The notes beneath the pieces were generated by a model. It was not told the origin of the DNA. It saw only the letters and a list, made by a program, of their open reading frames with translations, and did not search any database. The position numbers and the translations under genes were made by a program. 57,668 nt of DNA from NIOZ-UU35 sp964344175 (GTDB lineage Bacteria > Chloroflexota > Anaerolineae > Anaerolineales > UBA11858): NCBI GenBank assembly GCA_964344175.1, contig CAYFMI010000018.1:1-57668 (forward strand), read 5' to 3'. Every line of letters starts with the position of its first letter. The first letter of the stretch is position 1. Positions 47,282 to 55,492 of this stretch are shown here, in pieces.

Positions 47282-49117
47282 TCATTGGGAGGCGGCGCCC
47301 AAATTATCGGTGATGATTTGCCGCAATATATCCAGCGGAACCGCACCATTGCTCAATACCAGATTGTGAAATTCCTTGAGATCATACTGCTCGCCGAGTC
47401 GCTCTTCGGCCATTTGACGTAGTTCTAACAACTCGATCATACCGATTTTGTAGGCCAGGGCCTGGCCGGGCCAGGCAATGTAGCGGCTGATTTCGAAATT
47501 GACCATGCCGGAATCGAGGCCGGTGTTTTCGGTCATGAAGGCGGCGGCCTCATCGAAAGTCCATTGTTGGGCGTGGATGCCGGTATCGACCACCAGGCGG
47601 GCAGCGCGAAAGGCTTCGAATTGCAGGCGGCCTAAATTGCCGTAGGAATCGTCTTCATAGATGCCCAATTCCCACATCAGACGTTCGGCGTATAAGGCCC
47701 AGCCCTCAACATAGGCCGTAAAGTGGCTGCCGCGTCGGAAGGAGGGCAGATCTAACGCCAGGGCCAGGGCCACCTGGGTGTGGTGCCCGGGGATGGTTTC
47801 GTGGTAGGCCAGGGTGGGCATGCCGAAATATTCTTCGCTGCCGCCAACCGCCGCATAGAAGGCGCCGGGGCGTGAGCCATCAACGGCGGGGGCGGTGTAG
47901 TAGCCGCCCGTAGGGCCAGGGATGACAATAACATCGGTAGAGGGCTGCATGTCGAACACCGGCGCTACGGTGGTTTTGGCTTCTGCGATGATGGCTTCAT
48001 ATGTAGCGACAATCTCTGAACCGGTCAGCGTGCCGCCATCCTGGGCGACGCGGCGATAAAGTTGGGGGATATTTTCATCGGCGGGGTAACCAAGTTCATC
48101 GAAGATGAGGCGCATTTCGGCGTGAATGCGTTCTAAATCACCCAGGCCAAGCTGGTGAATCTCGTCAGGGGTCATTTCGGTGGTGGTGTGATGGCGCACA
48201 ACGTAGGCATAGTAGGCCTCCCCATTGGGGTGTTGCCAGACTCCAACCTCTGTGGAAGCCACAGATTGCAGTTCGCTCATATAGGCAGCTAAATCTTTGA
48301 AGGCAGGAATCACCTGAAGGCTGATAACCTCCTCGGCCTGCGCGAGCAGCTCCTGTTTTTCATCTGCGGAAATCTCAGAAATTGTATCCAGCTTTTCGGC
48401 AAAATTCCGATAGAAAACAGTCAACTCCGGTGTAGAACGGGCGGTATCGTTAACGCTGCCCGCGCTCCACTGATAGAGAAATTTAGGGCCGATGATGCCG
48501 GCTTCGCGGCGCAAACGCAGGCCCTCGGTGAGTTGGTTGATTTTTGTTTCAACCTGGGCGAGACGGGTAAGGTAGTTGTGCGCTTCTTCGAGATTGCGCA
48601 CGGGTTGAATTTCGGTGAAGAAGTGGTAGAGCAGGGCGGGCTGGCCGATGATGAAGTGTGTAATGGGGTAGTCATGGTAGACGAACTCATGGCCGCGTAC
48701 GCGGTCGTCGAGATACCATAAGTAGATGTCGTAGGAGAGTTGCTGTTCGGGGGTCAGCGCGGCGCGGTCGTAGGTTTGCAGCTGTGTCAGGATATCGCTT
48801 TCAAGTTGCTGTGTCTGGCGGATATAGGCATCGGAGATGTCAGTGAGCTGATCGCCGGGCAACCCGAAGGCGGCATCCAAACCGAGTTCGGTGACCAGTT
48901 CGGGGTCGCGTTTGAGCAGGCGCAGATAGGATTTTTCAAGGAAGTCATCGAAGGACAGGTTTTCCAGCCCGGCGCTGAGCGGGGAGGTTGTTTTTATAGA
49001 TTGAGGTTCTATGGCTGCGATTTCGACAGTTGGGGCGGTTGTTGTGCAGCTTGCAAGGCCCATGATGAACAGCATGAGGGTGATGATTGACCGGAAGATG
49101 TGCAAATGTGTTTTCAT
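47282..49117 (-). CDS. DUF885 lipoprotein (putative gluzincin metallopeptidase)
   Basis: This 611-residue lipoprotein has a signal peptide ending GLASC (about Cys24). The mature part is a DUF885 domain containing the zinc-peptidase motif AYHETIPGHHTQVAL (about residues 440-455) and the downstream glutamate segment YVEGWALYAERLMWELG. It resembles M3/M32-like gluzincins, so it is probably an extracytoplasmic carboxy- or oligopeptidase; no activity is known for most of the family. It faces mgsA convergently with a shared terminator and stands apart from the esterase gene by 85 bases. Confidence 0.88.
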   Translation of the reverse strand: MKTHLHIFRSIITLMLFIMGLASCTTTAPTVEIAAIEPQSIKTTSPLSAGLENLSFDDFLEKSYLRLLKRDPELVTELGLDAAFGLPGDQLTDISDAYIRQTQQLESDILTQLQTYDRAALTPEQQLSYDIYLWYLDDRVRGHEFVYHDYPITHFIIGQPALLYHFFTEIQPVRNLEEAHNYLTRLAQVETKINQLTEGLRLRREAGIIGPKFLYQWSAGSVNDTARSTPELTVFYRNFAEKLDTISEISADEKQELLAQAEEVISLQVIPAFKDLAAYMSELQSVASTEVGVWQHPNGEAYYAYVVRHHTTTEMTPDEIHQLGLGDLERIHAEMRLIFDELGYPADENIPQLYRRVAQDGGTLTGSEIVATYEAIIAEAKTTVAPVFDMQPSTDVIVIPGPTGGYYTAPAVDGSRPGAFYAAVGGSEEYFGMPTLAYHETIPGHHTQVALALALDLPSFRRGSHFTAYVEGWALYAERLMWELGIYEDDSYGNLGRLQFEAFRAARLVVDTGIHAQQWTFDEAAAFMTENTGLDSGMVNFEISRYIAWPGQALAYKIGMIELLELRQMAEERLGEQYDLKEFHNLVLSNGAVPLDILRQIITDNLGAASQ

Positions 49118-49202
49118 GGCGAGTCCTTAACATGCTTGTGGCATTGTAAGCGGGAACTTCGATCAGGTGCAACGCATTTGAGTTCATTTTTTTGGATTAT
49201 TC

Positions 49203-51008
49203 TCAATGCACTACGGGCATGGGATGCGCGGCAAAGAATTCCCAGATCAGGTCATTGGTGGTGGTGGGGTCAAAGGGATCGCCTCCGAAGGTTGTGATCG
49301 GCCAGTGATGCCCCTCGGTGGCAATGGAATAGAGCACAACTTCGGCGTTGTTGGCGCAACCGCTCCAGGTATCTACGGTGATTACACCACCCATTGTCTG
49401 GTGCGCCGCCTCGGGTGCGCATTCATTATGGGTAGCCCAGCCGGCAGCCCATTCGGGCACTGCGGGCAAGTTGACATATTCTTCGTGGTCGGTGCCTTCG
49501 TAAGGGATGATGGAATCACGTTGACCGTGGAAGGCAATGACCGGAACTGGGCGAGTTGGGGCGCAGTCTTCCCAATAATAGTAGCCCCCTGCTACCGGGG
49601 CGATGGCGGCAATCTGATCGGCGAGTGCACAGGCCAGGCGGTTTGCCATCCCTCCGCCGTTCGAAAGCCCGGTGGCGTAGATGCGCGCCGGGTCGATATT
49701 GAGATACGCGGAGAGATGGGCTATCAAGTCGTGGGTAAACTGCACATCATCCACCCCGCTGACCGACTCGGGAAAGTCTTCCCAGGTGGTGGGGTTGCCG
49801 GTAGCCTGGGGGTAGACGACGACAAAGCCATACTTTTCGGCCGTGTTGGAAAATTCACTCAATGTGGCCTGATCGAAAGCGTTCGATGTGCGCCCGTGAT
49901 AATTGATGATCAGCGCAATGGGCATTTCGGGATCGTAATTTTGCGGAACGTGCAGCCAGAATGTGCGCTGATAGCCATCACTGCTGATGAGATCAAAATA
50001 ATCTCCTGGCGCTGCGTAACCGGCAACCGGCTCGGGGGTGGGTTCCAGGGTGGGGGGCGTGATCGTTCCCTCAGCTTTGGGGTGCGCGGCGAAGAATTCC
50101 CAGATGAGATCTGTGGCATGGATGGTCTGGGTGGTGCCGAAATCGGCTGCGAAATCGGAACCCGGCCAGGTGTGACCGGCGTTTGCGACGGCAAAAAGAA
50201 TCACATCCACTCCGGGCAGGCAGCCCTCCCAAATAGAGCGCGTGATCTCTGCGTGCGGTGAATCGGTTGCGGGAGCGATGTCACACACATTGCGCTGCGC
50301 CCAGGCTCCCATCCAGTCGTGGACAAGCGGGTTATTCTCATTACCTTCGAAGGGGATTATCGTATCCTCCAGTCCGTGCAGCGCCAGTACCGAAATCGGC
50401 TGGGCGGCTTCGCATTTGTAATATCCCACATGTCCGCCAGAAACCGGGGCCACGGCAGCAAAGACATCTGAAAAGGCGCAAGCCAGTCGATTTGCCATCG
50501 ACGCGCCGTTGGAGAAGCCGGTGGCATAGATGCGCGCCGGGTCGATACTCAACTCGTCTTGCAGATTGTCGAGCATGGCCGCAAAAAAGGTGAGATCCGG
50601 TGCGCCTGTTGTGCCGGGAACCGCCCCCCACCAGGTTGGGGGATTGTCCTCTGCTTGCGGCGCAACAACAATGAAGCCACTCTCGTCGGCTTTGGTATTC
50701 ATTTGTGTCATCTCTTGCTGATGCTCGGCGGTATCTGTCCTTCCATGGATGTTGAAGACGAGCGGCATAGGTACGCCGGGTTGATATGTCGGGGGAATAT
50801 GTAGATAGAAAGTGCGCTCTACGCCGGCAATCATCATGAAGACCTGATAGTCGCCGGGGTGTTCATATTTGCTGTCGGCTGGGGTATCGGTTGGCAGGGT
50901 GGTTGGGCCGGGTTCTGGCGGCGGGCTGGCGCAGCCCCATATTGTTGCCAGTGAAATGAACAATAGTGCAAGGATAATATTTTTGAGGTGTGTGGGTGGC
51001 TTTTCCAT
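49203..51008 (-). CDS. Lipoprotein with two tandem polyhydroxybutyrate-depolymerase/feruloyl-esterase-like domains
   Basis: This 601-residue lipoprotein has a signal peptide ending ATIWGC (about Cys26) and a proline/threonine-rich linker. Two alpha/beta-hydrolase domains of the LpqC/PHB-depolymerase type follow (about residues 50-320 and 335-600). Each has an oxyanion region (FNIHGRTDTAEHQQ; INYHGRTSNAFDQ), a nucleophile elbow (ATGFSNGASMANRLAC; ATGLSNGGGMANRLAC), an aspartate segment (HGLEDTIIPFEG; HGQRDSIIPYEG) and a late histidine (GHTWPG; GHHWPI). Both catalytic triads look intact. Such enzymes cut polyesters or feruloyl esters outside the cell. The chosen start 51008 gives a normal lipoprotein signal; the frame extends to 51044. 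Confidence 0.88.
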   Translation of the reverse strand: MEKPPTHLKNIILALLFISLATIWGCASPPPEPGPTTLPTDTPADSKYEHPGDYQVFMMIAGVERTFYLHIPPTYQPGVPMPLVFNIHGRTDTAEHQQEMTQMNTKADESGFIVVAPQAEDNPPTWWGAVPGTTGAPDLTFFAAMLDNLQDELSIDPARIYATGFSNGASMANRLACAFSDVFAAVAPVSGGHVGYYKCEAAQPISVLALHGLEDTIIPFEGNENNPLVHDWMGAWAQRNVCDIAPATDSPHAEITRSIWEGCLPGVDVILFAVANAGHTWPGSDFAADFGTTQTIHATDLIWEFFAAHPKAEGTITPPTLEPTPEPVAGYAAPGDYFDLISSDGYQRTFWLHVPQNYDPEMPIALIINYHGRTSNAFDQATLSEFSNTAEKYGFVVVYPQATGNPTTWEDFPESVSGVDDVQFTHDLIAHLSAYLNIDPARIYATGLSNGGGMANRLACALADQIAAIAPVAGGYYYWEDCAPTRPVPVIAFHGQRDSIIPYEGTDHEEYVNLPAVPEWAAGWATHNECAPEAAHQTMGGVITVDTWSGCANNAEVVLYSIATEGHHWPITTFGGDPFDPTTTNDLIWEFFAAHPMPVVH

Positions 51009-51590
51009 TATTCTATTCTCGAATTTGTTTAGGATGGCTGGCAAAGAAGCCCCAGGGGTAGGATGTGAACGGTAAACCAGCGGTTGTACCCATCTATTGG
51101 TAGCATATCGATATATTCGCTGGGATTAGTGTAACGATTGGCGCGTGGGTTGCCGTTGTTATTGGAGGTGTGAGCGCGGGCGGCGCGGTGTTGAGCGTAT
51201 TGCAGCCTCCCGCGCTCATGCGAGGAGGAGTAATAGAAATAGATAACCTGGTCTTACTTTGTTTTGCATGGCATCTCACAAAGTAGCCTCCCCTGGTTAT
51301 GTCTCCTTGTGTGCTTGCTAAAAATACTCAAAGATGCGCTCCTAAGTTCAGTTTTGCTACAGTCTTCATATTCACAGGAGTTACTTACGCAGGGAAAGAC
51401 CGAAAATAGGGGGAATGGGCCGCGCCGCGCCCCATTCCCCCTATTTATAGAATGTCTTTTTCGGACTGTGCAATTCCTGATGGGTTTGAAATTAATGCAT
51501 TGATGGATTTTTCTGGCGGGTACGTACCTTCTATACGATATGGTATATTATCACTGCGGTAAATATTCCAAGAAATTTAGAAAGGGCATT
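51009..51590. other. Intergenic region, no supported gene; hairpins only
   Basis: These 582 bases separate divergent genes. They contain a TGAGCGCGGG/CCCGCGCTCA inverted repeat around 51160-51225 and the stem-loop at 51404-51446. A plus-strand frame of about 60 codons (51102-51288) encodes a hydrophobic, valine/glycine-rich stretch but has no start codon or ribosome binding site. AT-rich sequence near 51536-51550 may hold the promoter of the gene at 51591. Confidence 0.5.
51404..51446. repeat. Stem-loop element, copy 2 (GAAAATAGGGG family)
   Basis: AAATAGGGGGAATGGG (51404-51419) pairs with CCCATTCCCCCTATTT (51431-51446) across an 11-base GC-rich loop. The left flank AGGGAA-N4-CGAAAATAGGGG matches the element at 11345-11395. 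Confidence 0.6.
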
Positions 51591-52919
51591 ATGCGCATAT
51601 TGAACATTCGATCTGGTGAATACAAGGCTTTTGCGTTGTTTTCTATCATCATAGCGCTGAACATGCTGACATTAGAAGCGACATTTGTAGTCTCGACCCG
51701 TGGATTCTTGGAAGTCATTGGAATTGTGCATTTGCCGCTATTGTGGATTTTCGATATGGTGCTGATTTTAATTGGCACAACCATTATGGCCGCAGTTATT
51801 GATCGCTGGCCTCGCAAAGAATTCCTGCGCTGGATTATACTGGGGCTGGCATTTCTGTACCTGCTCATTCGCGTCTTGTTTTCGCTGGGTGTCCCAGGAT
51901 GGGGAACCTACCCTGCATTGTATGTAATCGCAGAACAACAGATGTTGGTGATTCCTTTTGTATTCTGGGCGCTCGCTAACGATTTGTTTACCATTCAGCA
52001 AACGAAACGTCTCTTCCCAATGATCGCCGCTAGCGGCGTGGTTGGCGGCATTGTCGGCAATACCATTGCCGCCAGCATGGCGAGGTATATTACAACTCGC
52101 GGCGGAGAAACCTATGAATTGCTGAGTCTAAATTCGGTATTGTTGTTATTAGCTTTCGTCGCTTACGAAGTTCTTGGACACAAGGTGTTTACCCGATCTG
52201 ACCAGGGGCGTACATTAGGAAGCTTGCGCAAGATGTTTGCCGATGGTTGGGATTTCGTCAAGAATGTAGAAATATTCCGATATCTTACAATTGTGATGCT
52301 GGGGATGGGGTTTGCGCTGACGTTGATAGAGTATAAATTTTTAGATATTCTCAATGCCAGTTTTCAGGGTTCAGATTTCCAATCGGTATTTGGGTTGATG
52401 CGTATTGGGCAGACAGTAGTTATTGTGACTGTGCAAATCTTGCTGGCAGGCCGGCTTTTAAACAAGTTCGAGTTGAAGCGAATATTCATGTTTTTACCCG
52501 CCGCCAGTTTGATTCTCCTGATTGGGATTTTAGTTTTTCCTGGCATTTTCATGATTCTCCTGGCAAGATTATTGGGACGTGCTGCCCTCTACGGGTTGGA
52601 TGAGCCCGCCCGCAAATCTTTGCAAGGTTTGATACCTGATGAGAAGCGTGGCCGGGTTAGCTCCTTTTTGGATGGATATTTACTGGCTTTGGGGGTTATC
52701 GGCGCCTGTTTGTTCTTGCTGGTGTTATTATGGGCAGAAAGGGGCGGATGGCTGCCGTTTGGGTGGGCGGCCTGGGTGTATCTATTGGTTGGTGTAATTG
52801 TCGCGGCGGGCACGCTATGGGCTGCCCGAAAAATGTGGCTGCATTACGATCAAAGTATGTTGAATTTTCGTTTAGCGCGACGAAAACGGGGTAGTGATCT
52901 GATTGATTTTTCATCATGA
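51591..52919 (+). CDS. NTT/MFS-like membrane transporter
   Basis: This 442-residue protein has about twelve membrane helices. Its N-terminus (MRILNIRSGEYKAFALFSII) and the block MIAASGVVGGIVGNTIAASMARYI followed by a loop GRTLGSLRKMFADGWDFVKN resemble bacterial NTT (ATP/ADP translocase-like) proteins, many of which also carry HEAT repeats and a cyclic-nucleotide-binding domain. Here only the membrane part exists, and a separate cyclic-nucleotide-binding gene lies nearby (54882-55301). The start 51591 has AAAGGG close upstream. The GNAT gene overlaps its stop (ATGA). The transported substrate is unknown; a nucleotide-like role is inferred only from family. Confidence 0.78.
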   Translation: MRILNIRSGEYKAFALFSIIIALNMLTLEATFVVSTRGFLEVIGIVHLPLLWIFDMVLILIGTTIMAAVIDRWPRKEFLRWIILGLAFLYLLIRVLFSLGVPGWGTYPALYVIAEQQMLVIPFVFWALANDLFTIQQTKRLFPMIAASGVVGGIVGNTIAASMARYITTRGGETYELLSLNSVLLLLAFVAYEVLGHKVFTRSDQGRTLGSLRKMFADGWDFVKNVEIFRYLTIVMLGMGFALTLIEYKFLDILNASFQGSDFQSVFGLMRIGQTVVIVTVQILLAGRLLNKFELKRIFMFLPAASLILLIGILVFPGIFMILLARLLGRAALYGLDEPARKSLQGLIPDEKRGRVSSFLDGYLLALGVIGACLFLLVLLWAERGGWLPFGWAAWVYLLVGVIVAAGTLWAARKMWLHYDQSMLNFRLARRKRGSDLIDFSS

Positions 52920-53608
52920 TTACCTTTCACGAAGTACAGCCACATGAGAGTGAATTTCAGGTAACCCTGCTGGAGTATTTTAGTCTCATTTTCCCCAATT
53001 ACCGGCGTTACCAAACTCAAATTCAGCGCAGCATGGAGTTAGGTGAGGTACTCAATGAACATGTTTTACCCCATCACTGGTTGATCTTAAAACATGATAA
53101 GGCAATTGGGTTTATCCTTTTTAATTACCTCATCAAGCGGAATTTTGGTTTTGTCCGATATATTGGTATTGATCCAGCACATCGTGGAGCGGGTGTCACG
53201 CAGTTGACTGCTCAAAACGTATTGCATCAAATCGCTTTGGATGCGCAAAAGTACAACAACCCCGTACCAATCGGCTTCTGTGCGGAAATTGAGTCCCCTG
53301 AGCAAGCGGATGACAAACAAGAAGTCTTGTACCGCCAACGATTGCTTAACTTCTTTTTTCGAGCGTGTGGAGCGTTTGAGTTAGGCGTGGATTATATAGA
53401 ACCACCGATGATTAAAAACTCATTTGATTCCGATGGGCATGACCTTACTGAAGCGACCCCCATGCATTTGCTCGTTTTTCCAACAGATGCTGCTTTTGTC
53501 ATCGATGCTTCGATAACCCAGGATATTGTCGAGGGGATTTATTTTGATCATTATTGCCTCGATTCTGAGGATGCAATTGTCAGATCTGTTATTCGCACCA
53601 TCCGGTAA
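52916..53608 (+). CDS. GNAT-like acetyltransferase
   Basis: This 230-residue protein has a GNAT core at about residues 10-120, with HWLILKHDKAIGFILFN and the acetyl-CoA-binding strand-loop FVRYIGIDPAHRGAGVTQLT (canonical V-x-P-x-R-G-x-G is here DPAHRGAGV). It then has an unusual C-terminal half rich in acidic residues without recognised domains (EATPMHLLVFPTDAAF onward). It is translationally coupled to the transporter gene and followed by the HAMP gene after 15 bases. Substrate is unknown. Confidence 0.72.
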   Translation: MITFHEVQPHESEFQVTLLEYFSLIFPNYRRYQTQIQRSMELGEVLNEHVLPHHWLILKHDKAIGFILFNYLIKRNFGFVRYIGIDPAHRGAGVTQLTAQNVLHQIALDAQKYNNPVPIGFCAEIESPEQADDKQEVLYRQRLLNFFFRACGAFELGVDYIEPPMIKNSFDSDGHDLTEATPMHLLVFPTDAAFVIDASITQDIVEGIYFDHYCLDSEDAIVRSVIRTIR

Positions 53609-53623
53609 CATGGAGGTTGGATT

Positions 53624-54631
53624 ATGAGCATCAATGAAAATCCGAACCAGGGAATTTTTCTCAGCATTCGTTTTAAGATGTTGATCTTATTTACGACATT
53701 GTTTACCGTTGTGTTTGCCGGGGCATTTTATTGGTTTTACACATTTTCAACCCAATTAGCAATGGATGACTTATATTCCAGTTTATTGGTTGTCGCTCAA
53801 ACCGCGGCTAATGGCATCGACGGAGGTACACACCAGGCGCTTTATGAGAATCCCAATTACGACGATAGCCTTGAATGGCCGGTTGGCATGGAGGATGAGC
53901 GATTTTGGGAGATGGCAACGTGGTTGAATCTGGTGCATACCAGCAATCCAAGAGCTTACCCCTACACCTATCTCTCTCCAGAGCCGGGTGTGGTTGAGTT
54001 CATTACAAGTATGGGAGCTGTTATGGATCCTCCCATTGGCGCAAAATTCCGTGAAACCTATATCCCTTCTCCGCCGTCGGTGATTTTAGAAGGCTTAAAG
54101 GAAGAGACTCTTTCCACGAATATTGTCGAAGATGATTGGGGCGCCTGGATCTCGGGATTTGTCCCCATCACCAATTCGGATGGAAAAATTGTCGCAGCTG
54201 TGGGTGTCGATTACGAGGCCAGTAGCGTTATCGCCTTGCAAAATCGCATAAAAACCGCCGTCATTCCGGCATTCATCCTCACCTATTTGATCTTGATTAT
54301 GTCGGTTGTCTTGATCTCAAATCGTATTGCCGCACCAATCCGCTCACTCTCACGCGTGGCGGAACGCATTGGTGAGGGGCAATATGCTTTGGCGGAAGTG
54401 AGCAAAACCAAGACGCGTGATGAAGTCGTCACCCTGACGGTGATATTCAACCTGATGATTGAGAAAGTTCGTGCTCGTGAAGAGAAACTAAAAAAACAGG
54501 TTGCTGCATTGCAAATAATCATTGACCGTACTCGACAGAAGGAGCAAGTTGAGGCGATCACCGAAACGAACTTTTTCCAGGAGTTACAGCAGAAAGCCAG
54601 CGAAATGCGTGCGCGCCGCCATAAAGATTGA
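53624..54631 (+). CDS. HAMP-domain membrane sensor without an output domain
   Basis: This 335-residue protein has an N-terminal membrane helix (MLILFTTLFTVVFAGAFYWF, about 20-39), an extracytoplasmic sensor of about 180 residues (single-Cache-like, ending IVAAVGVDYEAS) and a second helix (AVIPAFILTYLILIMSVVLI). A HAMP domain follows (SNRIAAPIRSLSRVAERIGE to about residue 285), then a short coiled coil ending ITETNFFQELQQKASEMR. No kinase, cyclase, phosphatase or methyl-accepting region follows, so it must signal by contacting another protein. The start has GGAGG. Neighbours are a cyclic-nucleotide-binding protein and a cyclase. Confidence 0.82.
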   Translation: MSINENPNQGIFLSIRFKMLILFTTLFTVVFAGAFYWFYTFSTQLAMDDLYSSLLVVAQTAANGIDGGTHQALYENPNYDDSLEWPVGMEDERFWEMATWLNLVHTSNPRAYPYTYLSPEPGVVEFITSMGAVMDPPIGAKFRETYIPSPPSVILEGLKEETLSTNIVEDDWGAWISGFVPITNSDGKIVAAVGVDYEASSVIALQNRIKTAVIPAFILTYLILIMSVVLISNRIAAPIRSLSRVAERIGEGQYALAEVSKTKTRDEVVTLTVIFNLMIEKVRAREEKLKKQVAALQIIIDRTRQKEQVEAITETNFFQELQQKASEMRARRHKD

Positions 54632-54881
54632 TCCAACTGGCCGAATCAATTTTGCTTTACGCACTTCGTTGAAAATTCACGCGTTCACCATTGTACGCGT
54701 GTAACTCTCGCTAATATTGGACTCAATGTGTCGTAAAAGGTATCCAGTAAGAGGGTATAATCATATCGGTGCACAAGAATAATGGATCAGTGGAGCAAAC
54801 GTAGTATGCTAAATTCTCTTGGGACTTTCTCCTGTGAAGCTGCAAAATACAAGGGTTTTGATATTTAGAAGAGGTTATATT

Positions 54882-55301
54882 ATGACGAAATTTACTATTT
54901 TCCAACAAGAAGAGAATACCCAAGAATTCACCCAGGGTGCTGTGATTTTTGAAGAGGGAGATGCAGGTGATGTAATGTATGCCATTCTCACGGGTGAAGT
55001 TGAACTAAAACTGGAAGGTGTCACTGTAAATCAAGTTGGCGCAGATGAAATTTTTGGCGAAATGGCTTTGGTTGACGACTCGCCGCGCAGTGCGACAGCT
55101 CAAGCAGTAACCGACTGCAGGCTAGCTGTTGTTGACCGGGCGAGATTCGAATATTTAGTCCAACAAACGCCCAATTTCGCAGTTCAGGTTATGGGCGTCA
55201 TGGCAGAACGCTTGCGGAAAACGACGATCATCTCGATCCAAGAGAAAATCAGAAAGGTTAAACCGGACATCCTGGGGGCATTATTTTCGATCGATGATTA
55301 A
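54882..55301 (+). CDS. Cyclic-nucleotide-binding (Crp-like effector domain) protein
   Basis: This 139-residue protein is a single cNMP-binding beta-roll: GAVIFEEGDAGDVMYAILTG (about 20-39), then GEVELKLEG, the phosphate-binding cassette IFGEMALVDDSPRSATAQAV (about 67-86) and the C-terminal helix. There is no DNA-binding domain, so it is not a Crp/Fnr regulator. The frame extends upstream to 54819, but ATG 54882 with AGAGG is chosen. It may receive the product of the cyclase encoded after it; a TATAAT at 54756-54761 marks a possible promoter. Confidence 0.88.
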   Translation: MTKFTIFQQEENTQEFTQGAVIFEEGDAGDVMYAILTGEVELKLEGVTVNQVGADEIFGEMALVDDSPRSATAQAVTDCRLAVVDRARFEYLVQQTPNFAVQVMGVMAERLRKTTIISIQEKIRKVKPDILGALFSIDD

Positions 55302-55438
55302 CACTGCTGCCTGCATAAGAACGGATCTTATTGTTTAGGCCTACTCAGTTCGGTTGGAAAATGATCTCTTTTTGGGGTGCCCTTTGTTTCTAGTGCCTAG
55401 GCCTTTGTGCTTGCAGCAAAAAATAGAATGACTTTGAT

Positions 55439-55465
55439 AATAGCTATCCTTATCGGATAGCTATT
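55439..55465 (+). terminator. Hairpin between the cNMP-binding gene and the cyclase gene
   Basis: AATAGCTATCC (55439-55449) and GGATAGCTATT (55455-55465) form a perfect 11-bp stem with a five-base loop. It is followed only by TTCCCTCT, so termination would be weak. It could instead be an operator or leader element of the cyclase gene starting at 55493. Confidence 0.5.
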
Positions 55466-55492
55466 TCCCTCTGAGTGGAGCCAACCTCCCGA

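Noticed and set aside
49206..50261. Plus-strand frame of 351 codons opposite the esterase gene
   Set aside because: It is a long shadow of the high-GC esterase gene; no start signal or family match.
51102..51288. Hydrophobic plus-strand frame of about 60 codons upstream of the transporter gene
   Set aside because: There is no start codon or ribosome binding site, and it is interrupted by a long inverted repeat; it could be a gene remnant but cannot be supported.
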